From Zantedeschia hybrid cultivar (lineage: Eukaryota > Streptophyta > Magnoliopsida > Alismatales > Araceae), in the NCBI GenBank assembly GCA_030544215.1, contig JARZZO010000001.1:40761670-40825669 (forward strand): a stretch of DNA of 64,000 bases, read 5' to 3'. Positions 1 through 9,513 of the stretch are shown one piece after another; positions within the stretch are counted from its first letter, which is position 1; every line of letters starts with the position of its first letter. The translations under genes and the position numbers were made by a program. The notes under the pieces are model-generated. The model ran no database searches. It was not told the DNA's origin and was given only the letters and a program-made list of their open reading frames with translations.

Positions 1-620
1 TAGGCCACGTACGGGACGTCAGGGCTGACGGGGCGGCGGCTAGCGCGCGGGAAACGGGCTCGAGCGACGATGGAGCGGGGGTGCGAACCCGCGCGAGCTT
101 CCGCGTGGCACTGGCGGGGCCCAGTGCGCCCAAGAGGGAGGCACGGGCAACGAGGGAGCCTTCTGCGAATCCGCTCCGCTCGCCGCATGTCCTGGCGGGG
201 CCCGGTGAAGTGGCTGGAGGGAGAGAGAGACAGAGCGGGGGAGGAGAAAAGAAAGAGAGAGATAGAAAAAGTGAGAGAGAGGGAGAAAGAGACTCTGACA
301 GAGAGAGATGGCATACGATAGAGAGGGGAGAGGAAAAGTAGGAGAGAGAGAGGGTAAAAAGGGAGAGAGGAGAAGGGATCTGCGTGAGAGGGAGGATGAC
401 AGAGGGTGTAGAGAGAGATAGAGAGGGAGGAGGAGAGAGAAAAAACTAAGAGGGAGAGAGAAAGTTGCTTCCCAGAGAGAGTTAAAAAGAAGAAGAAGAA
501 AAGGCTGCAGCAGAAGGAGAGAGAAGCAACAGAGAGAGCAAAGAAGAGCGAGCAGAGAAGAGTGAGCCCCCCTGCGTGGGGGAGAGCTCCCTTTAAAGGG
601 GGAAAGAGAATTTTCAAAAT
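1..620. repeat. Purine-rich GA/GAA low-complexity tract
   Basis: From about 200 to 560 the plus strand is almost pure GA/GAGAGA/GAAGAA, preceded by a GC-rich segment. Short ORFs here are Arg/Glu/Lys-rich because of base composition and match no protein I recognise. It resembles the purine-rich part of a plant LTR or retroelement UTR, but no element ends are visible, so it stays unassigned. Confidence 0.6.
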
Positions 621-737
621 AAAGAAAGGAGGGAAGGGGTGGCAGCTGGCCTCTCTTAGGGTAAGAATTAGGGCAACCCTTGTATTCTTGTGTCTTCTTT
701 GCCCCTGTTTTATCTCATTTTACCAAAAATAACACAT

Positions 738-822
738 GTTTATGCTGAGATTCGAACTCCTGGCCTCCCCACAAGCCCCAAGGCTTTAACTATTGCGCCA
801 CCTTGCCTTCATGTCCTGTTAT
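738..822 (-). repeat. tRNA-like SINE head (RNA polymerase III box A and box B)
   Basis: On the minus strand, TGGCGCAATAGTTA resembles a tRNA box A and GAGTTCGAATCTC resembles box B; they lie about 41 nt apart, as in a tRNA. The sequence between does not form a convincing anticodon stem-loop, so this is more likely the head of a tRNA-derived SINE, or a relic, than a working tRNA. No poly(A) tail or TSD was identified. The flanks (621-737 and 823-1097) are AT-rich with no gene visible. Confidence 0.45.
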
Positions 823-1097
823 CATAAAAATAAATGTTAGTTTAGGCATTTATCCTGAATATCACATTTATGAATTTATTTAATATCCCGGTTTTGCTGA
901 AAAAATCGTAAATGCACTATACTCCTTGATTCACATGAAATGACGATGTTTTTAAGTTGGAATTTGACGAAATCGGTACCTTGAAATTGGTACAAAATTA
1001 TCTATCATTTCATGCTATTTTTCAGATAAAAATGCAAGTATGATGCGTGTGACTGTCCTTAAATGATCAAAATATCAACTTATCAGAAGCTAGCATA

Positions 1098-1631
1098 GTG
1101 AAAGAGCCCATTGAGGATAAGCTGGGGGGAGATAATAGGGAGAAGAAAGAACTTGATGAGAAGCCAAGCATGCACCGACCGATCGTTCCTTTTTCAAATA
1201 CCGGAGAATCTAGGCCCATCAACAAAGCGCTGACCCACATAAAGGAGATGGTGGAAGTAGTTAGCCCAGTCCACATGAATGTCCATCTTCTTCTCAAGGT
1301 GAATCATTGTGTTGCCCTACGCAGATCTTGTGACATTGGAGGCATCATTTTTCACCGTATTTTGTTGAAACTTGGGGCAAGTGTGAACATACTTTCAATC
1401 TCTGTCTTTGAGAAGTTTGGAACAAAAACTTTAATTATAGATATTTCATTTGGGGAGCAAACCAACTGTTTAAATGAGTTAAAACAAATCCAAGATAAAG
1501 AACTGAGGAATTACTTTGTTTATGTGATTAATGATCTAATTGAAAATCATCAATTTCCAGTCTCGTTTGCACACCCCGATTTTGATGTTGAGTCCACTAT
1601 AAACTTGGGTGCAGAATTTGATTCTGAATAA
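1098..1631 (+). pseudogene. Degenerate gypsy retropepsin-like fragment
   Basis: A 177-codon ORF includes LLKLGASVNILSISVFEKFG, which aligns by eye with the plant gypsy aspartic-protease signature (normally LxDLGASxNLLP followed by a residue run ending in a LG or FG). The catalytic Asp is Lys here, so it cannot be an active protease. The C-terminal part (ELKQIQDKEL onwards) is not recognised. It sits directly upstream of a solo LTR and is probably pol debris from an old Athila-like or other gypsy element. Assignment rests on the one motif. Confidence 0.4.
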
Positions 1632-1702
1632 AAGGCACTGTGGTCTAAGACTCGTGCCTTTCCGCGAGAAGGTGTCGACTAATGAGTGGATTGCGTGTAG
1701 CT

Positions 1703-2939
1703 TGTAAACACGCTAATTTTGACTTCATATTGAGTAAATTTCATGTCACAATTATAATGTTCCGAAATGATCTAAGTTTTAATTATTAATTATTTTTTAT
1801 TAATTTTTCAAAAAATTCGTTGATTAACGTCGACCATGGCCGACGGCTTTTAAACTTCTAGCCGAAATCAATTCGGAATTAAATTCCTAAATCTGAATAA
1901 CCATTTAGTCCCCTAATCCTTTTGGATTTCCAATTTGAATTCGAAATAATTTCCTAATTATCTAAATAATGTCGCTCATGGGCGACGCCATTTAGGTTTC
2001 CTAATTGTTTACGGTTTCCTTCGCGGATTCTCTTTCTATTTTGGCCCCTTTACTTAGCCAAATGGCGTCCCGAATGGACGACGCACTTAAAGAACTTTTC
2101 TGATAAACTTGATTTGGCCGAGATAATCTGGTTCTAGAGGTTGGAAAGGTTCCAAATTCCTTCCATGTCTATCTATGGTAATCCGGATCTGCGGGAGAGC
2201 CCTTTTGAAGGTTAAACAACCCTAAACAAGGCTTCTATATATACATATGTACATTGGCCTTTGAAAGGGGTTAGCTATTGAAGAATTTGGAGTTCAAGGC
2301 AAGGTGTTTGAAGGTCCTCTTGAAGGAAAACGTGGACAGCAAAAAGAGGCTTCATCTTCTTCTTCCTCTTCATCCATTGAAGCTTTGAAGACCAAAGCTA
2401 TGGAGGGGCCAACCACAACCATCACCTTTCTTCCTTCTTTCTAGTTTTCATCTAGTTAGTTGGTGTTTTCATTATTCTCATTAGAATTTTTATCATATCA
2501 CATTCATATTTCACATACTTACTACATAGTTTCCATGCCTACATGAAATAGGGGTTTAAAAGAACAAAACAAGTGAGTTCTTTGCTTAATTGCATGTTTG
2601 GATTATTTGATAGAATAGATACTACACTACAATAGCTCTAATCTATCTTCTTTTTCTTTGTTCAATCTTCTTTTGCAAGGTTTGAACGAGAAAAGGATTT
2701 GGAAGGAAGAAAAGGAAAAAACAATAAAAAAACAAGAGTAAAGAACGAAGGGGCTCTTCTTTTTCGGCCAGCCGAAGAAGAGGAACAAAAGAACCAAATC
2801 TCTCCAAATCACAAGGTTAGTAAGCGATCATCTTTTCATTGAAGCCTTCGATTTCTGGCGATCACGTATTTTTAATTAGATTATTAATCATATGAACACA
2901 TGATATCATGATAACAACACACACTTTTTGAGCACCACA
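1703..2939 (+). mobile_element. Solo LTR of an element-A-like family (old copy)
   Basis: It begins TGTAAACACGCTAATTTTGAC and ends GAGCACCACA, matching the ends of the element A LTRs. A slightly mismatched TSD flanks it (TAGCT left, TGGCT right). No internal domain follows, so this is a solo LTR. Inside are CGTC/GACG palindromes (1823-1853, 1962-1995, 2058-2091), a TATA-like stretch near 2237, a predicted intron 2573-2679 (GTGAGT donor, TTTTGCAAG acceptor), a hairpin TCGGCC/AGCCGA near 2765, and TGGCGATCAC at 2856-2865, a copy of the family primer-site decamer. It is clearly diverged from the later copies, hence older. Confidence 0.8.
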
Positions 2940-4024
2940 TGGCTGTCGTAGGTGCTAATAATTCGGGTAGCAACTGGTTTGGCAGGAGAGCGAATGAAAA
3001 TCCTCAAATGCCCTCAATGCCCCAGGTTATATCTCTCCTTTCCTAACTACTTTTGGCAATGATGCTTTCATATCATTCACGTCATTAAGGACAATATCAT
3101 TTAAGTTGGGGGGAGCAATTATTGTGCATTTTTGTAAAATATTTGAAAGAATAATTGAATTTTCACAGATAAAAATAATGTCCAAATTATTTTTAAAATC
3201 TTTATAAATTTCACATCCCAATTGAGATTTCTCAATTAATCATACTTTATTAAAGAGAGTCTTAACAAACAATGTTGAGCTAGTCAGTAAAACTTTAGAA
3301 GTTCATAATATCCCCCCCCCCCCCCCCCCCCCCATGCAAGTAGCCATGGTAGGAAACAATTTCACACACACATGGCAACTTGAGGTTAATGGAAGACCCT
3401 GAAAGTTTAGAATTGTTGGCGTTGGCCCAAAGGGTAGGACTAGCTTTCCGTTTTTCTTTTTATTTTGGGTTGAATGAAAGGAAAGTCGGGATTCGTAATA
3501 GGAGACCAACCCACTCAGCACCCTAAGGTGGCGATCATCTCAAAAAGGACATATGGAAGCATGCAAATCAAACGCCAAATAACAAACATGCTTTGAAAGA
3601 GTCAAAGGGGTGATAAAAAGTACGCATCTCCCCTCAGGCAAATTAAAGAGGGTGGCAAAAAGTACGCACTCTCAAAGGCGAAGAGCGCAACCAAATGAAA
3701 AAACCGCACTAAATCAAAAGTCCCTTGTACCAAAATAAGACCAAGTCCTGAAAAGTGTTGAGTCGGGGCGAGAGCTGAAAAATGATCCTTGTCAACTGAT
3801 CAGGAGACTTCTTTCTCCTCTCTCCTCTAGGTAGTTTTACCCCAAAGGTCGGCAAAGGTGGGGATATGTTGAAAAGGGTAAAAAATGAACTCTAAGCATG
3901 CCAATTTTTATGCATAATCATCTGTCGTGACCCTAAGTGTAGTGGAGGAAATGAGAACTTGAGTTTAGCTAATTGGCCACCATTATTTGTGGAAGATAAC
4001 CTTGAAATGAAGCTTGATTTTTTA
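2940..4024. other. Decayed gypsy 3' region, no intact gene
   Basis: This continues the element interrupted by the solo LTR to its left. It contains a TTAAGTTGGGGGGAG stretch near 3098, like the polypurine or post-pol sequence of Athila-type elements, then AT-rich noncoding sequence. A homopolymer of about 23 C lies at 3311-3333. Around 3610-3690 the phrase AAAAAGTACGC recurs twice as a short direct repeat. No coding region is convincing. Confidence 0.4.
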
Positions 4025-5047
4025 TAGCACACTGTGATCACCGACATGCGCCTGTTGACGGCGAAGTTATTCTAGAAAGAGCGTCGGAGCTCTATGAAGC
4101 TGTCAATGGAGTTTGCCTTAAGCTGTCAAAACCATTGTCGAGCATTTCCTTCTAATGTTGTTGGGAAAGCCCAACATTTAATTTTGTCCATCACATTTAG
4201 GAGTAAAAACATGCTTTCGAACATCTATAGGTGGTCATCCAGGTCCTTCATGCCATCCTACGTTTTCAAGGTGGGCATGCGGAAATATGGGGGGAGAGGT
4301 TTTTCTCATACCCGCCTGGTAAAGTAGGAGCTCCAGCCTCCCAGATCTCCCAGGATGGATTTTTGATCCCGACAGAATAGCTTCTCTACTCGTTCTTCTA
4401 GCTTCCGTACCTTTCTTTCTCCACGTGGCAGGTGGCAAAAGTGGTGATAGAAACTGCCATGTCTATTCCGGGGTGAGGCTGAGGACCCCGAGGAAGAGGA
4501 GTCATGGCTAGGATACACTCGGGAGGAGGTGTTGCTATCTACGGAAGCATTGTCCAATGTGAACCTTTAGTTCAGAGTGGGCTGAGACTTTTCGCTCAGC
4601 TCGGTGACCCCCGAAAAGAGGGCAGTTCCCGAATCGACCGCTCACGTGACCGGCCATGCCCCTCATTGGCGTGGGGTCGCAGTGCGATAGCTATCTCTTG
4701 GTGGGGACTACAAAGCCACCTAGTGGAGGCGGTGGTGGAGGGACTGCTATGTTTTATTTGTTCCGACGACTTTCTGTAGTGCTCGCCTTCTGGCCACGTC
4801 GGTGGCAGTATGCCTCTCCTTTGAGGCGATCAACTTTGACCTCCAACCGGTGGATAAAATTGATCAAAAATTGCAAGTCTGGGCCCTGGGTTGCATGGCG
4901 TATTTCCTCAGGGCAGCCAGAGTCATCATTGTTAAGCCTCAGTGGTAGAAGGGTGTTGACGGCCAACGAAGGCAGAGGAGGAAGGGCCGCGTTGTCGCCT
5001 AAAGCTTCCTTTTGCCTAGATGCCCTACTATGATCACTTATAGTCAT
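4025..5047 (-). pseudogene. gag of element C1 (broken)
   Basis: The start is MTISDHSRASRQKEALGD, parallel to MTRGDHSRVSREKEAMGD in C2, just downstream of the primer site. The segment LQFLINFIHRLEVKVDRL matches C2 LQFLVDLIHRLEVKVDYL. Further on, HLENVGWHEGPG matches the start of the capsid-like domain in C2. The frame breaks several times between 4750 and 4030 and the protein is truncated before its zinc knuckle. It would be a structural Gag of the Tat type if intact. Confidence 0.7.
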
Positions 5048-5060
5048 GGCTTCTTAAATC

Positions 5061-5080
5061 ATTTCCCACAGACGATGCCA
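5061..5080 (-). promoter_or_regulatory. Primer-binding site of element C1
   Basis: Minus strand TGGCATCGTCTGTGGGAA lies 5 nt inside the LTR end (5086). It starts with TGG as required to pair with a tRNA CCA end and resembles the TGGCGCCGTCTGTGGGAA site that I recall from many plant Tat-type elements. Confidence 0.65.
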
Positions 5081-5085
5081 AAAGA

Positions 5086-5716
5086 TGATGGGCCAAAATC
5101 TCATTCACCACGATCAAGGGCCCTCCAATGCCTAAGTCAGAGGATTAGGGATGCCGAGAGGAAGCCAAAGTAGCTTGGGCTCTAAAGAGCATATCTATAT
5201 CAGCCGGATCAGGGTCCTTATACAGTAGAACCAAAGAGTCCCAACAGGGGAAGCGGGATTCGAAAGGATTCCCCGAGCTGATCCTAAGTTGGGGAGGACT
5301 AATCTAGGGACGCTGGATTCAGGGCAGATTCCCATATTCGTACTAATACAGACGGGAGTCAAGGACACTTCCTTAGGGGGTAGGACCCTTACGAGGGCAT
5401 GTTTCCAACTTAATCGGGATACTCTCTAGGAAAGGGCAGGGATTTCCCGACACCAACTAAGTCCTGCCCGAGGTAGGGAACGGCTTGGGCGCCTTGTCAG
5501 GGGACGAATTCGGACCCCCGACCCCCATAGTTATCTTGTCTGGATGAAACTTCTGAGGGTTGGGGTTCGCCTCTCCACGGGCCGAGGCCTTCAACCAGGG
5601 GTCTCGGCCCATCTTGTTGACATATGGGCTGCTCCAGGGAGTTTCTTCAATACCCCGGGGTGAGTAACTGGGTAGGCCCATGGGCTATCTGGGCCAGACA
5701 AGTTTTTCCTCCTTCA
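5086..5716 (-). repeat. 5' LTR of element C1
   Basis: A 631-bp LTR bounded by TGAAGGAGGAA at 5716 and CATCA at 5086. It aligns in reverse orientation with the C2 LTR halves at 7020-7254 and 35137-35623, for example the shared stretches GATAGCCCATGGGCC and TTTTGGCCCATCATC. No opposite LTR is present, so no TSD can be read. Confidence 0.7.
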
Positions 5717-7019
5717 AAACAAAAACTAAGGATCTTAAAACTGATGATTCCAAAAACCATAAATAAATTTTGCCATTTTAAAATTGGTAGTTTTGAAATA
5801 AATATCTTATGATATCCTTTGTAAGACTAAACGACTCAAGAAGAAATCAATTTAATTTTAACTGTTTCACTCTTGCTTTGACCTCTATTATCAACTCATA
5901 TTTTATAGGAAAAACAAGATAAAAAATTTTAACAAAAAGTTAACTTTCATGTTATAGAATGAACTATAAAAAGTTGTAATTCCAGTGAGTACATAAATTG
6001 TTAATAAAACTGTGACATATATAAAATTGCTCATAGGATATAGATAAAAGTCTTAACCTTTATAACATGAATATGGACGCGATGGTGGAGTAATTATAGC
6101 AGCAGAGTTATAGAAAATCATATCATCTAGGTTGCGGCCAATAAACAGTTGGCACGAAATAAGATAGAGTGTGTGTGAAAGAGAGAGGGAGACTACCAAA
6201 TAGTAATAGAAGTTGACAAGGATTAAGGAAAGTAGAAACTATGAGGCCATTTCCTTATCTAGTGGAATTTTGATGGAATGGAAGGGAAATAGCCCTCCAA
6301 ACTGCATGGAAACCTTGAAATCTAGAAGGATAATATTATGAGATAGTTTACCATAAAAATGATTTTGCCCATCTCCAAGGCAACGAACTTTGAGGAGCAA
6401 GGTGAGGGGGCCTTGGTGATTTGTGGAAAGGGGGCTTGCAGATGGAAAACTATTGGATCAACAGCTTTTCAGGAGTACAAGTAGGGATGCAAATGGTAAC
6501 CGATAAGTCCGATTATCCGATCGTTCATTAACATATAGGTCAGTTAACCGATATAGTAACGGATATAGTAATGAATATAAATTTTTTCTGACCGAAAGCA
6601 TATGGTACACTAAGATTCGATCGTCCGACCGATTATTAGGTTATAATACAGTTAATGGATAATATTTCTAAACCGATAGCTTAATGATACGGTCATGGAT
6701 CTACCTTGTATTTGCTCCAAATCCAATCTGTTTGCATCCCTAGATGCAAGGACTTATTTCGAATTTACTATATTTACAGAGATCGAAACCTTAAAAAACC
6801 CTTTAAAGAGATCTCGCATCTCCAATTTGGATTGTGTTCAAGGATAATTATCTTAATATTTAACATTTATTTTTAAACTCTTATAATCATACTTTTACTT
6901 GATTAACTTCCTTTTTTAGGTTCCAGTTGATAATCAAATTATTTATCCTGGCATAACCAATTTGGGATTATATGTACCTCCACTAAGACACTTTTTATTT
7001 TGATAACCTAATTAGACTT
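5717..7019. other. AT-rich sequence between C1 and C2
   Basis: About 1.3 kb of AT-rich sequence lies between the facing U3 ends of C1 and C2, with no coding region I can support. It contains the MITE-like element at 6482-6742. This is the best candidate for the oldest non-LTR background in the window. Confidence 0.4.
6482..6742. mobile_element. MITE-like element with TAGGGATGCAAA inverted ends
   Basis: It starts TAGGGATGCAAATGG and ends TTTGCATCCCTA, a perfect 12-bp terminal inverted repeat around 261 bp of AT-rich noncoding DNA with repeated CCGAT words. Flanking octamers AGTACAAG and GATGCAAG agree at 5 of 8 positions with only transitions between them, so they could be a decayed 8-bp TSD, which would fit a hAT-type MITE. 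It encodes nothing and would need a transposase in trans. Confidence 0.6.
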
Positions 7020-7254
7020 TGAAGGAGGAATATTTCGACAGGCCAAGATAGCCCATGGGCCGGCCGGTCGTCCGCTCGAGGATACCAAAGGCGCTTCGTA
7101 GAGCGGTAGGAATGCCGAATGAGACAGATTGAGACCATTAGGCCAGGGCCTTAACTCGTGAAAGGTCCAGCGCTTATAGGCCTCACTCAAATAAAGACAA
7201 CCACAAAGGGGGGGATCTAAATCTGCCCCATAACAAGATGCTCGAGCTGATCCT
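7020..7254 (+). repeat. C2 5' LTR, left part (split by element A)
   Basis: It begins TGAAGGAGGAATATTTCGAC, matches the inverted C1 LTR, and is interrupted after ATCCT (7250-7254), the TSD of element A. The rest resumes at 35137. Confidence 0.7.
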
Positions 7255-7370
7255 TGTACGCACGTCAATTTTGACATCATTTTGAGTAAATTTCATATCA
7301 TATAATAATGCCCAAAATGGTCTGATATTTAATCATTAGTTAATTTTTATTATTTTACTGGATTAATTGT

Positions 7371-7674
7371 CTAAATAATGTCGAGCAAGACAAACGCAGT
7401 TTAAGTTTATTAATGAAATTGATTTTAATTCAGATTTTTAATCGAATATGAAAACTATCCTAAAAGACGTCGGTCTCTGAAGACGCCATTTAGGGTTTTA
7501 TTCCTATTCCTATTTCGATTTTAATTTGATTTTTAATTAATTTTTTAATTAACTAAAAGACGTCTGCACAGCACGACGCTATTTAGTTTCCTAAAGTGCT
7601 TATGTTTCTTATTCCCGAGTTTATCTTTATCATAATTAAGCTAAAAGACGTCTCCCTTGGGCGATGCGTTTTAG
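7371..7674 (+). repeat. Phased CGTC/GACG palindromes in U3
   Basis: Four imperfect inverted repeats at 7371-7405, 7460-7493, 7553-7586 and 7641-7674, starting 89, 93 and 88 bp apart. Each has the form CTAAAAGACGTC, 7-12 nt, GACGCnnTTTAG. They sit 120-430 bp upstream of the TATA box. The GACGTC core is also a C-box, a known bZIP binding core, so a DNA role is possible as well as an RNA hairpin. Equivalent sites occur in the 3' LTR at 33977, 34066, 34133 and 34221. Confidence 0.8.
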
Positions 7675-7796
7675 TTAATTACAGATAATGATGAATTAGC
7701 CTCTGTTTATCTGTTTCTTGGTGGGATTGGCTCCAAACTCTTTCATGTTAATCCATAAGTGACCGCGGACGTACGTGGGAGTCTTGAACATAAGTC

Positions 7797-7804
7797 TATA
7801 AATA
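7797..7804 (+). promoter_or_regulatory. Likely TATA box of element A LTR
   Basis: TATAAATA at 7797-7804 is preserved at 34377-34384 in the 3' LTR and at 43084-43091 and 46062-46069 (inverted) in the palindromic element. It marks the probable Pol II start of genomic RNA shortly downstream. Confidence 0.7.
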
Positions 7805-8120
7805 CACAAGTCTATGAAGAAGGAAGGGTTAAGAATTTAAGAGAGAGATGACGTCCAAATGCTGAAGGAGTTAAAGAAGGATTGAGGCGCTGCACGACTA
7901 CTTCTAGGAGTCTTGAAAGAAGAGCTTCATCCTTTCTTCATCCTCTTCGTCCATTCAAGATCAAGGCTTCCAAGGGCCATTCAACTTCATTCTTTCTTTC
8001 TCTTGTTTTCATCATCGTTAGTGTTATAATTTCATAATTATCACTTCATGCTATTCACACACTCACATATTCATAATTTTCAACCCACATGCTAAAGGGG
8101 TTTAAAAGACTACAAAACAA

Positions 8121-8412
8121 GTGAGTGATTCTTTTTAGTTGCATGATTAAAGTTTTGATTAGAATAAATTCTACACTTTATAAGTTCTTATTAGCTTCAT
8201 TTCTCCATCTTTATTTCTTTGTAAGGTACAATCATCAAGAAGATCAAGTGGAGATCGTCATTAAAAGAAGAATTGGAGCAGAAAGGAAGATCCCTAAAAT
8301 CCTCAAATCCAAGCAAGAACATAAGCATTAGAATGGCTGTTTTTCTTCAGCCGGCTGAAGAGAAGGAATTAAGAATTTAACAATCTCCCAACTCCAAAAC
8401 AGGTAAGCGATC
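8121..8412 (+). promoter_or_regulatory. Predicted LTR intron, exon hairpin and second splice donor
   Basis: AACAA|GTGAGTG at 8121 is a strong donor and TTTCTTTGTAAG|G at 8225 a possible acceptor (105 bp). The exon after it contains the perfect 16-nt palindrome CTTCAGCCGGCTGAAG (8345-8360) and ends at a donor-like AG|GTAAGC (8401). The same order occurs in the 3' LTR (intron 34711-34815), the old solo LTR (2573-2679) and the palindromic element (donor 43395). Splicing is inferred from sequence only. Confidence 0.5.
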
Positions 8413-8547
8413 ATCCTTTATTTTTTGAAGCTTTTTAGTCAAAAGCTTTCTGACGATCATACTTAGTTTTTAATAGGTTTTTATTGTCATATAATCAACA
8501 TAAAATTCATGATTTTACACATCACGATTTGAGCACTCACAGCTTTT

Positions 8548-8565
8548 TGGCGATCACGGTGGGAC
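8548..8565 (+). promoter_or_regulatory. Primer-binding site of element A
   Basis: TGGCGATCACGGTGGGAC lies 6 nt after the LTR. It would pair with a tRNA ending GTCCCACCGTGATCGCCA, which looks like a plant arginine tRNA with two differences from the one I recall; the tRNA identity is an inference. Element B and the palindromic element use the same site. Confidence 0.8.
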
Positions 8566-9513
8566 AGGCCTTGCCGTCTTTTAAACTATTTTGTTCTTGC
8601 TTTTATCAATCAGGCACCCACAGTGCACCACCTGTGTCCCTCGGGCACGTTCTCACCAATCAGTGAGTTTTTAGTTTAATTGTTTTTCCCACGTGCACTA
8701 CGTGCACACCCTTGCGGCATGATTTTCCCTTTCCGTTGTTTGTTTGAAAGTTGTGATTGTGATATGAAGAATGTGTGATTGATTGAGTTTTGTTTGTTTA
8801 AATGATAAATCATCATATTAAAAATTAAAATTTGCATGAGCTGATCATTTACTGCTTTATCCTGATAATCTAAGAGGGAATTGATCCAAAAATCCCTTCT
8901 TATTTACTGTTTCTGCGCCTTAAATAGCGTCTAGGAACAGCGACGCGCTTTCTAACCACGTCGCCATTCCCCAACGCCATTTAGGCTGATATTCTTGTTG
9001 TCTGTTGCATGAGGTTCTGCGAATGAAATAAAGTTATATTTTGAATAGCGTCGTGTTACAGCGACGCGATTCACCCAGATTTTTGTTTTGTTCATCAGTC
9101 TTTAGAACTTTGATTTGATTTCTATCTACCCAATATGTATTAAGCATCAGAGGCCATCCCAGCCACAGGTCATACGCACTGGGGCTAACCCCCCCCCCCC
9201 CCTTTCTCATAGGAACACATTTCTTGACGTCTTCACCTCTCTCTGATTGGGTCAGTCCCTCGATCAGACTAGAGCGGTTGATGTTAAAGACCTCCGAAAG
9301 TCCCCAAAATCAAGGTATTCCTCCTTGTTCATCGGGTTGGTTGTACCAATTGAAATCCTGGTTAGATTTTCATGTCATTGTGAGAAAGAGCCTTAGAATA
9401 TAACGGTGGAAACTGAATTGAAACTAGGATCTTATCCATTGAGTGAATTTGTGGTTAACATAATCCAAATAATCCAACAAGGAATCCTAAAACAACGTTA
9501 AACATCCACTTGT
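8566..9513 (+). other. Element A leader (5' UTR)
   Basis: About 0.95 kb of noncoding leader between primer site and gag. It carries CGTC/GACG palindromes at 8920-8952, 8953-8986 and 9041-9073, and a run of about 14 C at 9189-9202. The leader of the palindromic element (minus strand, 45298 to about 44344) is homologous. Confidence 0.7.

Larger units (their letters stand above)
4025..5716 (-). mobile_element. Truncated LTR element C1 (LTR, primer site, part of gag)
   Basis: Reading the minus strand from 5716: a 631-bp LTR starting TGAAGGAGGAA, a primer site, then a gag. It is the inverted relative of C2 (starting at 7020). Homology with C2 gag stops near 4025-4030, where the plus strand reads CACTGTGATCACCGACATGC, so the rest of the element is missing. 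C1 and C2 lie head to head with their U3 ends facing each other about 1.3 kb apart. Confidence 0.75.
7255..8541 (+). repeat. Element A 5' LTR
   Basis: 1287 bp, from TGTACGCACGTCAATTTTGAC to GAGCACTCACA. It holds four CGTC/GACG palindromes about 90 bp apart (7371, 7460, 7553, 7641), a TATA box at 7797-7804, a predicted 105-bp intron at 8121-8225, a perfect palindrome at 8345-8360 and a donor-like AGGTAAGC at 8401. The 3' LTR (33860-35131) is closely similar, with scattered differences showing an insertion of appreciable age. Confidence 0.9.

Noticed and set aside
738..822. Functional tRNA gene
   Set aside because: Boxes are present but anticodon arm and acceptor stem pairing are not convincing.
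3311..3333. Poly-C run as a biological signal
   Set aside because: A homopolymer of uncertain length in decayed sequence; as likely to be a sequencing or assembly artefact.
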